Origin: Spirochaetota bacterium
GTDB lineage: Bacteria; Spirochaetota; UBA4802; UBA5368
Length of the DNA: 5,416 nucleotides
NCBI GenBank assembly: GCA_017998475.1
Contig: JAGODA010000227.1
Location: 1 to 5,416, forward strand
Reading direction: 5' to 3'
Every line of letters begins with the position of its first letter. Position 1 is the stretch's first letter. This document shows, piece by piece, positions 1 through 5,416 of the stretch. A model generated the notes under the pieces. It was given only the letters and a program-made list of their open reading frames with translations, did no database searches and was not told the DNA's origin. The position numbers and the translations under genes were made by a program.

Positions 1-10
1 CTCCGGAACG

Positions 11-43
11 GGCGGCTCCATTCATCCGCCGCCATACTGTTTT
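11..43 (+). terminator. Possible intrinsic terminator of a gene left of the window
   Basis: A 6-bp GC-only stem (GGCGGC at 11-16 pairing with GCCGCC at 28-33) with an 11-nt loop is followed after six bases by TTTT (40-43) and another TTTT at 46-49. This resembles a weak rho-independent terminator for plus-strand transcription entering from the left. The large loop and the gap before the T run make it a poor example, and the upstream gene is not visible, so the call is tentative. Confidence 0.25.
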
Positions 44-89
44 CGTTTTGCGGGTTATTTCCGGTTCAGTTAAAAAAATGGACCGCCGG

Positions 90-118
90 TTGCCTTTTCT
101 CCGGGGCTGTCGTATCTT
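90..118 (+). promoter_or_regulatory. Candidate sigma-70 promoter for the lipoprotein gene
   Basis: TTGCCT (90-95) and TATCTT (113-118) are separated by exactly 17 bases and each matches four of six consensus positions (TTGACA, TATAAT). Transcription would begin near 125 and give a leader of about 73 nt before the lipoprotein start at 198. It is the best-spaced pair I see in the leader, but such matches also arise by chance. Confidence 0.35.
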
Positions 119-133
119 GCACTCACCTCCTGC

Positions 134-164
134 ACCGGGTATGCGCGCCGGTACGGCGCCTTTT
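134..164 (+). promoter_or_regulatory. GC-rich leader hairpin with short T run and a competing stem
   Basis: GCGCCG (145-150) pairs perfectly with CGGCGC (154-159) around a 3-nt loop, followed by C and then TTTT (161-164), which is a terminator-like arrangement. An alternative 5-bp stem, ACCGG (134-138) with CCGGT (148-152), uses bases of the first arm, so the two structures exclude each other. The element lies between the candidate promoter and the ribosome binding site. It could be a weak attenuator, a transcript-stabilising hairpin or chance in GC-rich DNA. No known riboswitch or leader-peptide signature is visible. Confidence 0.3.
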
Positions 165-184
165 CGTCAGGAGAAACATCACAC

Positions 185-190
185 AAGGGG
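185..190 (+). promoter_or_regulatory. Ribosome binding site of the lipoprotein gene
   Basis: AAGGGG lies 7 bases before the ATG at 198. It fixes the start there rather than at the upstream in-frame codons from position 48, whose translation would put 50 residues of non-signal-like sequence ahead of a textbook lipoprotein signal peptide. Confidence 0.7.
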
Positions 191-197
191 TGCTCGC

Positions 198-995
198 ATG
201 AAAATCTATCTACCGGGAATGGCGTTCGTACTGGCGCTTGTGGTCGGCTGCATGGACGTCGAAACGCGCGTCATAGTGAACGCCGACGGAAGCGGAACCA
301 TCCAGGAAACCTTCCTCATGAAAAACGAGGTGGCAGAGGAAATGAAGAAGTCGAAGGCCGAGGGAGGCCAGGGCGCCACCGACGCGAAGATGTACAAGGA
401 GCAGGAGGTGAAGGACAAGGCCGCCGACTACGGAAAGGATGTGAGCTTCGTTTCCGTCGGGGATTTCGCGAACGCGACGCACCAGGGATACCGCGCCGTT
501 TACGCGTTCCGGGACGTCACGAAGCTCACCATCAACCAGAACATGAAAGCGAAGAGCGGTCAGAACGCGGGCAAACCAGCACCGGCCGAGAACATCATCT
601 TCCGCTTCGCGAAAAAACCGGTGCCGACCCTCACCCTCATAATGCCCGAGAAAAAGGGCCCGGCCGAGAAAAAGCAGGCCGAAAAACCCGTGGACGACGC
701 GCAGCTCGAGCAGCAGATTAAGCAGATGCGCATGATCTTCGACGGCATGCGTTTCGCGCTCGTGGTGCAGGTAAACGGCGAGATAACGAAAACCAACGCG
801 GCCAACGTCAACGGGAACGCGATCACGCTCTACGACATCGAATTCTCGAAGTTCCTGGACAACACCGAGAAGCTCAAGGAGCTCAACACCAGGAAGCCCG
901 CCACCATGGAAGAGACCAAGGCGCTGCTTAAAGACGTGCCCGGTCTGGTAATCGAGACCGGAAAGAGGGTGTCGGTCTCGTTCAAGGGAAAATAG
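198..995 (+). CDS. LppM-like lipoprotein of unknown function
   Basis: This encodes a 265-residue secreted lipoprotein. Residues 1-17 are a short type II signal peptide with a hydrophobic core, ending in the lipobox VVGC with the lipidated Cys at 18. Residue +2 is Met, not Asp, so the E. coli inner-membrane retention rule would not apply, if that rule holds here. Right after the Cys comes a beta-rich stretch, VETRVIVNADGSGTIQETF (21-39), resembling the start of the LppM domain family; this is recognition from memory, not a search. A charged helical stretch (about 42-80), a Lys/Pro-rich segment (148-165) and a probable helix (168-184) follow. No membrane segment follows the signal peptide, so the protein should be a lipid-anchored periplasmic or surface protein. 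The function of such proteins in Gram-negative bacteria is not known to me. The gene stands alone on the plus strand, with its own candidate promoter, and converges on the efflux operon, so a shared function is not implied. The start is supported by an AAGGGG ribosome binding site. Confidence 0.85.
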   Translation: MKIYLPGMAFVLALVVGCMDVETRVIVNADGSGTIQETFLMKNEVAEEMKKSKAEGGQGATDAKMYKEQEVKDKAADYGKDVSFVSVGDFANATHQGYRAVYAFRDVTKLTINQNMKAKSGQNAGKPAPAENIIFRFAKKPVPTLTLIMPEKKGPAEKKQAEKPVDDAQLEQQIKQMRMIFDGMRFALVVQVNGEITKTNAANVNGNAITLYDIEFSKFLDNTEKLKELNTRKPATMEETKALLKDVPGLVIETGKRVSVSFKGK

Positions 996-1001
996 CGGGG
1001 A

Positions 1002-1022
1002 TGATGGGGATCGCGCCCATCA
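1002..1022. terminator. Hairpin between the two convergent genes, possible shared terminator
   Basis: TGATGGG (1002-1008) pairs perfectly with CCCATCA (1016-1022) around a 7-nt loop. The structure fills most of the 24-base gap between the lipoprotein stop (993-995) and the macB stop (1020-1022), and its right arm contains the macB stop codon. Position suggests a bidirectional terminator or mRNA 3' end stabiliser for both transcripts. Neither side has a proper T tract, so factor-independent termination is doubtful. Confidence 0.35.
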
Positions 1023-2981
1023 CTCGTAGCGCAGCGCCTCGACGGGATGCATCGTCGAGGCCTGTACGGCCGGCCACAGGCCGAACGTTATGCCGATAAG
1101 GATGGAGACCGACGAGGCGAGCGCGATCGACCAGCCCGACAGCACGACCGACCACCCGGCGAAGACCGTAATAAGAATGGACACGCCGGTGCCCAGCACG
1201 ATACCCGCAATCCCGCCCGAAAAGGTGAGAAGAGCGGACTCGATAAGGAACTGGAGCCGTATGTCCTTCCGCCTGGCGCCTATCGCCTTGCGAAGCCCGA
1301 TCTCCTTCACCCGCTCCTTCACCGAAACGAGCATGATGTTCATTATGCCGATGCCGCCAACCAGGAGCGAGATGGCGGCGACTATTCCCAGAAGGAGGCT
1401 CATGGTGCGCGTGGTGCTGGACAGCGCCTCGCGGATCTCGGAAAGGTCCATTATCTCGAACGATTCCTCGTTACCCGGCGCGAGCCGGTGGCGGTGGTTG
1501 AGCAGAAGCCGCACCGACTTCTTCGCCTCCTCGATGCGCTCCTGGCCCGCCACCTGGATATCGATGGTATCGACGTAGGTTTTCCCCAGCAGGCGGTACA
1601 TCGCCGTGGTGACGGGGACCACCACAACGTCGTCCTGGTCGTTACGGAACGACATACCCTTTGCGGGCAGGACGCCGATTACCGTAAAATTGATTCTGTT
1701 GATCTTGACGCTTCGCCCCACCGGCGAGGCCGAACCGAAGAGCTCACGCACCACGGTCTGCCCCACCAGAGCGACCTTCGCCCTCATCCGGAATTCCTCG
1801 CTCGTGAAGAAACGCCCGCTCACCGGCGTCGACGAGCGTATCGAGGCGTAGTGCACCCCGACACCCTCGACCAGCGAGTTCCAGTTTTTGTTGCCGTGCA
1901 CCAGCTGAACGCGGGAACGCACCGACGGCGATACCGCGGACACCGCGGCGATGCGCGAGAGCTCCTCGGCATCCCCCAGCCCGAGACGCGTGACCGAGCC
2001 GGCCTGCACGGCGACGCCGCCGGTACGGCGCGCTCCCGGCATCACCGTAAGTATGTTCGATCCGAGGGAGCTCAGCCGCTCCGATATGGAGGCCTTGGCC
2101 CCCTCCCCGAGCGCCATCATGGAGATTACCGCCGCCACGCCGATAAGGATGCCCGTTATGGAAAGGAGCGAGCGAAGCTTGTGGGAGAGGATCGAGCCGA
2201 CCGCCTGGCGCAGGTAGTCGGTGTACTGCGCCCTGCCCGGGCCCTTTCGGCCGTTGTGGAACGCCCCTTCGGGCGGGGCCTCGCGCTCGGGCGTGTCCGC
2301 CGCGCGGCGTGTTTTTCTCCGCTCGTCGGACACCACCGCGCCGTCGCGCATCCGGATGATGCGACGCGCGCGGGCGGCGACCTCGTTCTCGTGCGTCACC
2401 ATGACGATCGTCTTCCCGCGGGCGTTCAGCTCCTCCAGGATCGTCATGATCTCGTCCTCGCTCCTCGTGTCGAGGTTGCCGGTGGGCTCGTCGGCGAAGA
2501 TGACGCGCGGGTCGTTTACGAGGGCGCGGGCGATGGCGACCCGCTGCTGCTCCCCGCCCGAAAGCTCTCCCGGCAGGTGTTCCACCCGGTTGGCCAGCCC
2601 GACGTCCGCGAGGCGCTTCCGCGCGGCCTCGTTGAGTTCCCTTTGGCCCGCGTACACCAGCGGGAGCTCCGCGTTCTTAAGCGCGGACAGGCGCGGGAGC
2701 AAATGGAACTGCTGGAAGACGAAACCCGCCACGCGGTTGCGAAGCATGGAAAGGCGGTCGTCGTCGAGCCGGCCGATGTCGTGCCCGTAGAGAAGGTAGG
2801 CGCCGCCGTCCGGCCTGTCGAGAAACCCCAGGATGTTGAGCAGCGTCGACTTCCCCGAGCCCGACGGCCCCATGATGGCGACGAATTCGCCCTCGTCGAT
2901 GCGGAGGCTCACGTCGGTCAGAGCGGCGACACTGAGCTTTCCGGTTTCGTACAACCGGGAAACGTTTCTTAGCTCTATCAT
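1020..2981 (-). CDS. macB: MacB-type ABC exporter, fused ATPase and permease
   Basis: This 653-residue inner-membrane protein is about the size of E. coli MacB and would power a tripartite export pump as a homodimer. The N-terminal nucleotide-binding domain (about 1-220) has all catalytic elements: an A-loop aromatic Y11, Walker A GPSGSGKST (38-46), Q-loop Q90, signature LSGGEQQR (140-147), Walker B VIFADEP (160-166) with catalytic E165, D-loop GNLD (168-171) and switch His197. A charged linker (about 220-250) leads to TM1 (about 268-291), a periplasmic MacB_PCD domain (about 293-523), and TM2-4 (about 525-550, 577-605, 614-638). The segment after TM2, VKERVKEIGLRKAIGARRKD (554-573), is the cytoplasmic signature typical of FtsX/MacB permeases. 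Family members use ATP hydrolysis to drive periplasmic conformational change rather than moving substrate through the membrane. The gene follows macA by 9 bases and is last in the operon. The fused ATPase and the adjacent adaptor and channel argue against LolCDE or FtsEX. The substrate cannot be deduced. Confidence 0.95.
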   Translation of the reverse strand: MIELRNVSRLYETGKLSVAALTDVSLRIDEGEFVAIMGPSGSGKSTLLNILGFLDRPDGGAYLLYGHDIGRLDDDRLSMLRNRVAGFVFQQFHLLPRLSALKNAELPLVYAGQRELNEAARKRLADVGLANRVEHLPGELSGGEQQRVAIARALVNDPRVIFADEPTGNLDTRSEDEIMTILEELNARGKTIVMVTHENEVAARARRIIRMRDGAVVSDERRKTRRAADTPEREAPPEGAFHNGRKGPGRAQYTDYLRQAVGSILSHKLRSLLSITGILIGVAAVISMMALGEGAKASISERLSSLGSNILTVMPGARRTGGVAVQAGSVTRLGLGDAEELSRIAAVSAVSPSVRSRVQLVHGNKNWNSLVEGVGVHYASIRSSTPVSGRFFTSEEFRMRAKVALVGQTVVRELFGSASPVGRSVKINRINFTVIGVLPAKGMSFRNDQDDVVVVPVTTAMYRLLGKTYVDTIDIQVAGQERIEEAKKSVRLLLNHRHRLAPGNEESFEIMDLSEIREALSSTTRTMSLLLGIVAAISLLVGGIGIMNIMLVSVKERVKEIGLRKAIGARRKDIRLQFLIESALLTFSGGIAGIVLGTGVSILITVFAGWSVVLSGWSIALASSVSILIGITFGLWPAVQASTMHPVEALRYE

Positions 2982-2988
2982 GCGCGTG

Positions 2989-2996
2989 CCCTACCT
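2989..2996 (-). promoter_or_regulatory. macB ribosome binding site overlapping the macA stop
   Basis: On the minus strand this reads AGGTAGGG, 7 bases before the macB ATG (2981-2979). The TAG inside it is the macA stop codon, so ribosomes finishing macA terminate on the macB initiation site, a layout that favours translational coupling of the two subunits. Confidence 0.7.
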
Positions 2997-3968
2997 GGTT
3001 TTACGTCGCCCCGGAGGCGCGGGCATAAAGGGGTTCTTCTTCTCGGACGTCGCGCCGGCCTTCACGACCGGATTCCCGTCGGCAACCAGCACGACCTCGT
3101 CTCCGGAAAGTCCCTCGACGATCTCTATTCGCGTTTCATCCGTAAGCCCGGTCTTAACCGCCCTGCGCTCGGGGGGCTTTTTAGGCCCACGGTCCAGAAG
3201 CACGGAGTTTGCGCCTCCCTCGAGCGTCACGGCCTCTATCGGAAGAAGAAGAGCGTCCCGGCGCACGGCCTGTATGATGTTTATGCTCGCGCTCATCCCC
3301 GACCTGAATACCCCGGGCACGCGGTCGGGGATGATCTGGACCTTGTACATCGTCACGTTGTTTACCACGGTCGACTCGTAGGATATGTGGCGCACCTTCC
3401 CGTTGACCTTCACGTCGGGATAGGAATCGAGGCCGAGCTCGGCGGTCATTCCCGTTCTGACGTTTCCTATGTCTGTCTCGTCGACGTCGGCGGTCACGAT
3501 CAACCGGTCGGCGAGGACCAGCACCGCGTTCGTGGTGGCCACCGTCTGCCCCGGCTCAACGTCGCGGACGATGACGGTGCCGGTTATCGGGGCTATGATC
3601 GGCGTTGGCTTGTAGGCGTTCTCCCAGTAGCCGAGCTCCGCCTCGCCCTGCATGCGCGCGGCGTCGATGAGGGCCGCGCGCTCGGTCGAGCTCATCCACG
3701 CCAGGAGCTGCCCCCTGCGGACTGCCTGCCCCTCCACCACCAGGACGCTCTCCACGCGCCCCGCGATGGTCGGCTTGATCTCGAGCCTGTTGCGCGGCTC
3801 GACCGTGCCCGTCGTGCTGATGAACTTCCGGATGTCGCCGCGTTCGGGAGCGACGGTCCTGTACGCGGCGGCCTGCTCCTTCGAGCACGCCGCTCCCGCG
3901 AGCATTCCGCCCAGGGCGATCGCGGCGAGCGCGCCGGGTATCAATCGTCTGAATCTAGATGTCGTCAT
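2991..3968 (-). CDS. macA: MacA-like periplasmic adaptor (membrane fusion protein) with short hairpin
   Basis: This 325-residue HlyD/RND-type adaptor would link the MacB permease to the TolC channel in the periplasm. Residues 1-27 form an export signal (RFRR then a hydrophobic stretch) ending in LAGAAC. Cys28 is probably lipidated, although Gly at the -3 position is not the usual Leu/Val/Ile, so cleavage by signal peptidase I or retention as an anchor is possible. The barrel-sandwich (lipoyl-like) domain is split into two halves, about 58-92 (IAGRVESVLVVEGQAVRRGQ at 68-87) and about 123-155 (IIAPITGTVIVRDVEPGQTV, 124-143). Between them is only a short helical insert (about 93-122), where E. 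coli MacA has roughly 90 residues. A beta-barrel domain (about 156-235, with RSGMSASINI) and a membrane-proximal domain (about 236-305) follow, then a basic, Pro-rich tail (309-325). The protein is shorter than E. coli MacA (371) mainly because of the hairpin. The start overlaps the tolC end by 14 bases and has a strong ribosome binding site. Confidence 0.9.
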   Translation of the reverse strand: MTTSRFRRLIPGALAAIALGGMLAGAACSKEQAAAYRTVAPERGDIRKFISTTGTVEPRNRLEIKPTIAGRVESVLVVEGQAVRRGQLLAWMSSTERAALIDAARMQGEAELGYWENAYKPTPIIAPITGTVIVRDVEPGQTVATTNAVLVLADRLIVTADVDETDIGNVRTGMTAELGLDSYPDVKVNGKVRHISYESTVVNNVTMYKVQIIPDRVPGVFRSGMSASINIIQAVRRDALLLPIEAVTLEGGANSVLLDRGPKKPPERRAVKTGLTDETRIEIVEGLSGDEVVLVADGNPVVKAGATSEKKNPFMPAPPGRRKTR

Positions 3969-5310
3969 CGAGCGTCACCCCCTGCGCGTTTTTCCACGAT
4001 GCCTCCGCGTCGAGCACGGTCGCGCGAGCGTTCAGATAATTCTTCTTCGCCTCGACAAGCTCGTTCTCTATGATGATCCAGTTGTCGAAGCTCACCTGGC
4101 CGATGTTGTACTGGGCGGCCGCGATGCGGGCGCGCTCCTCGTACGCCTGGAGGTATTTCTCCCTCACGCGGGCGTTATCGATCGCGTTCATGAAGGCGGT
4201 CCACCGCTGCTCCAGGGTCACCGACGCCGAGCCCCGGGCGCTCTCGAGGTCCGCCACGGCCTGCCGGTACGCGGCGTTTTCCTTCGAGCTCCGGTACACG
4301 CGCTTTCCCCCCTCGAAAATCGGCAGGCTGATGCCGACCCCGGCCGAATACTGGCTTTCCCTCGGCGGCCACGAGCTGTCGGACTTCCCGGCGCTCGCGG
4401 TACCGTACACCTCGGGAAAATACCCGGCCTCGGCCGATTTCCGCGCGTAATCGGCGTAATCCTTTTTCGTCTCAGCCTGACGCACGGCGGGCGTGTACCC
4501 GGCCAGCAGGATGAAATCCGGTTTCCCGTCCCCCCCACCGGGCATGGAAAGCTCGCCCTTTACCGCGAATTCCTTCCACTCCTTCAGGCCCATTGCGCGC
4601 GCGAGTTTATGCCGCGCGAGAGAAACCGAGCGGTCCGCCTGGGAGCGGTCCGACTCGGCCTGGGCCAGGTTGACCTCCGCCGTCAGCAGGGAGCCTCGGT
4701 GCTCCTTCCCCGCGTTGTAGCGCATCCTGACCAGGTTAAGGCTCCTCTTTCTCCTCTCCACTATCTCGTCTGAAATGCCGAGCAATTCCTGGGCCTTGAG
4801 AAGCTCGACGAAGGCGCTTCGCAGGCCGTAGCGTACGGATGAAGAGGTCTCCAGCGCGGTGTAGATGGCCTGCCGCACCTGTGCGTCCGCCCCCTTCGTG
4901 TCGTATATGGCTTTTCCCCCGTCGAAGAGCAGCTGCCGGGCGTTAATCCCGTATGAGTAGGCGGTATCGTCCACCGTTCCCCGCGACGGGGCCGATGAGT
5001 CCTTGCGCGTCCTGCTGATGTCGAGCGAGGCGCCCACCTGTGGCAGCAGCGAACTGCGGGTGACTCCCTTCGCGTCCCTTGCCTGCTGAATTTTTTCCCT
5101 CGAAGATACGACATCGGGATGGCGCTCTCTGGCGAGGGCCACACACTCCTCCCATCCGAGAGTCCCCTCGACCTCGCGGGCATCGGCGCCGGACAGAGCG
5201 GTCGCGAGAATGAGGAGTGATAAAACCGCGCATATCGACTCGCGGCCCGGCGTTACTTTTCGCACGGACGGTGGCGGAATGCGCGGTACTCTGTACTTTT
5301 GAAAACTCAC
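3955..5310 (-). CDS. tolC: TolC-family outer-membrane efflux channel
   Basis: This 451-residue protein belongs to the outer membrane efflux protein (OEP) family, whose trimers form a beta-barrel in the outer membrane continuing into a long periplasmic alpha-barrel. A hydrophobic signal core (about 26-43) ends in GADA, giving likely cleavage after residue 44. The mature part shows the OEP internal duplication: repeat one about 50-245 and repeat two about 265-445, joined by a Gly-rich linker (258-263, GGGDGK). Matching motifs recur in each repeat: LPQVGASLDISR (89-100) against FPEVYGTASAGK (298-309), and LLFDGGK (127-133) against PIFEGGK (330-336). Long helices rich in Ala, Glu, Lys and Arg follow each. 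No lipobox Cys is seen, so this is TolC-like rather than an OprM-type lipoprotein. The start is GTG, chosen because AAAAGGT lies 6 bases upstream; this leaves a long 25-residue n-region. An in-frame GTG at 5265 would give a more ordinary signal peptide but has no ribosome binding site. It is the first clear gene of the tolC-macA-macB operon. Confidence 0.92.
   Translation of the reverse strand: MSFQKYRVPRIPPPSVRKVTPGRESICAVLSLLILATALSGADAREVEGTLGWEECVALARERHPDVVSSREKIQQARDAKGVTRSSLLPQVGASLDISRTRKDSSAPSRGTVDDTAYSYGINARQLLFDGGKAIYDTKGADAQVRQAIYTALETSSSVRYGLRSAFVELLKAQELLGISDEIVERRKRSLNLVRMRYNAGKEHRGSLLTAEVNLAQAESDRSQADRSVSLARHKLARAMGLKEWKEFAVKGELSMPGGGDGKPDFILLAGYTPAVRQAETKKDYADYARKSAEAGYFPEVYGTASAGKSDSSWPPRESQYSAGVGISLPIFEGGKRVYRSSKENAAYRQAVADLESARGSASVTLEQRWTAFMNAIDNARVREKYLQAYEERARIAAAQYNIGQVSFDNWIIIENELVEAKKNYLNARATVLDAEASWKNAQGVTLDDDI
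3975..3983 (-). promoter_or_regulatory. Strong macA ribosome binding site inside the end of tolC
   Basis: On the minus strand this reads AGGGGGTGA, 6 bases before the macA ATG (3968-3966). It lies within the last codons of tolC and supports the overlapping start, so macA is probably translated by ribosomes reinitiating or arriving at the tolC end. Confidence 0.75.
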
Positions 5311-5316
5311 AGGGGT

Positions 5317-5323
5317 ACCTTTT
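5317..5323 (-). promoter_or_regulatory. Ribosome binding site for the GTG start of tolC
   Basis: On the minus strand this reads AAAAGGT, 6 bases before the GTG at 5310-5308. It is the main reason for choosing this start over the in-frame GTG at 5265, where the upstream bases are CCACCGTCC with no purine-rich tract. Confidence 0.55.
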
Positions 5324-5416
5324 CAATCATCGTTGGATTCATGGCGGCGGCGCGGCTCCGCCACCTTCTGTGTCACTTCAGCTTTCCGCCCGAAAGCACG
5401 CCGCGACGCGGCCCGT
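5323..5416 (-). CDS. Possible C-terminal end of an upstream operon gene (partial)
   Basis: Reading minus-strand codons from 5415, a frame stays open for 30 codons and stops at TGA (5325-5323), 12 bases before tolC. The residues begin RAASRRAFGRKAEVTQKV and end RRRHESNDD, a basic then acidic hydrophilic tail typical of many C termini but matching no family I recognise. The short gap to tolC fits the tight spacing of the other genes in the operon. The two other minus-strand frames also stop in this stretch, at 5380-5378 and 5375-5373, and either could instead be the end of the upstream gene, leaving about 65 bases of intergenic sequence. The rest of the gene lies outside the window, so no function can be given. 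Confidence 0.35.
   Translation of the reverse strand, partial: RAASRRAFGRKAEVTQKVAEPRRRHESNDD
5343..5365 (-). other. GC-rich hairpin upstream of tolC
   Basis: In minus-strand RNA, GGUGGCGG (5365-5358) can pair with CCGCCGCC (5350-5343) as eight pairs including one G-U wobble, around a 7-nt loop. No T run follows, so it is not a standard terminator. If the upstream gene ends at 5373 or 5378, this is an intergenic mRNA hairpin just before tolC and could limit read-through or mark a processing site. If the frame ending at 5323 is real, it is simply coding sequence. On the plus strand one pair becomes a C-A mismatch. Confidence 0.35.

Noticed and set aside
48..197. In-frame upstream extension of the lipoprotein gene by 50 codons
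   Set aside because: The extension would bury an ideal lipoprotein signal peptide inside the protein, has no ribosome binding site at its GTG start and contains promoter- and hairpin-like sequence instead.
1047..2972. A 641-codon open frame on the plus strand, antisense to macB
   Set aside because: It mirrors macB almost exactly, is dominated by Arg, His, Asp and Gly in a way typical of antisense frames in high-GC genes, shows no domain or signal, and macB itself has every expected ABC motif.
3652..4773. A 373-codon plus-strand open frame antisense to macA and tolC
   Set aside because: It crosses the junction of two well-supported minus-strand genes, has no recognisable family and no convincing start; it is a high-GC shadow.
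5263..5265. Alternative GTG start for tolC giving a shorter signal peptide
   Set aside because: The n-region would be more typical, but there is no purine-rich ribosome binding site upstream, while the GTG at 5310 has AAAAGGT at the right distance.
1..5416. Search for mobile elements, CRISPR repeats, tRNA genes or attachment sites
   Set aside because: Nearly all DNA is occupied by four intact genes; no regular direct repeats, terminal inverted repeats, transposase-like frames or cloverleaf-like sequence were noticed by eye.

Overview
This is a high-GC window from a diderm (outer-membrane-bearing) bacterium. The evidence for two membranes is a TolC-family outer-membrane channel, a MacA-type periplasmic adaptor and a MacB-type ABC transporter encoded together, plus a separate lipoprotein. 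ATA and AGG/AGA codons are used fairly freely despite the high GC. That would be unusual for a Pseudomonas-like gammaproteobacterium and fits deltaproteobacterial or spirochaetal lineages better, but the sequence does not let me name a taxon.

Layout. Positions 1-197 are a non-coding leader with a possible terminator-like hairpin at its left end, a candidate sigma-70 promoter and a second GC-rich hairpin before a good ribosome binding site. Positions 198-995 (+) encode a 265-residue lipoprotein resembling LppM-domain proteins. It converges on the rest of the window: only 24 bases separate its stop codon from the stop codon of the last gene on the other strand, and a 7-bp hairpin sits in that gap. 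From right to left on the minus strand lie a TolC-like outer-membrane factor (5310-3955), a MacA-like adaptor lipoprotein (3968-2991) and a MacB ATPase-permease fusion (2981-1020). The genes are packed as an operon: tolC and macA overlap by 14 bases, and macA and macB are 9 bases apart with the macB ribosome binding site lying over the macA stop codon. The rightmost ~90 bases probably hold the end of another minus-strand gene or an operon leader; the reading frame cannot be settled from so little sequence.

How the genes work together. MacB (inner membrane, ATP-driven mechanotransmission), MacA (periplasmic adaptor) and TolC (outer-membrane duct) would form one tripartite export machine, moving a substrate from the periplasm to the outside. 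Known MacAB-TolC substrates include macrolides, peptides, siderophores and toxins; nothing here reveals which applies. The most unusual feature is that the MacA-like protein has a much reduced alpha-hairpin and lacks the usual TolC-contact motif, although MacB and TolC look full length. I see no transposon, CRISPR array, tRNA, rRNA or other system in the window, and apart from the short-hairpin adaptor the region looks like an ordinary efflux operon.
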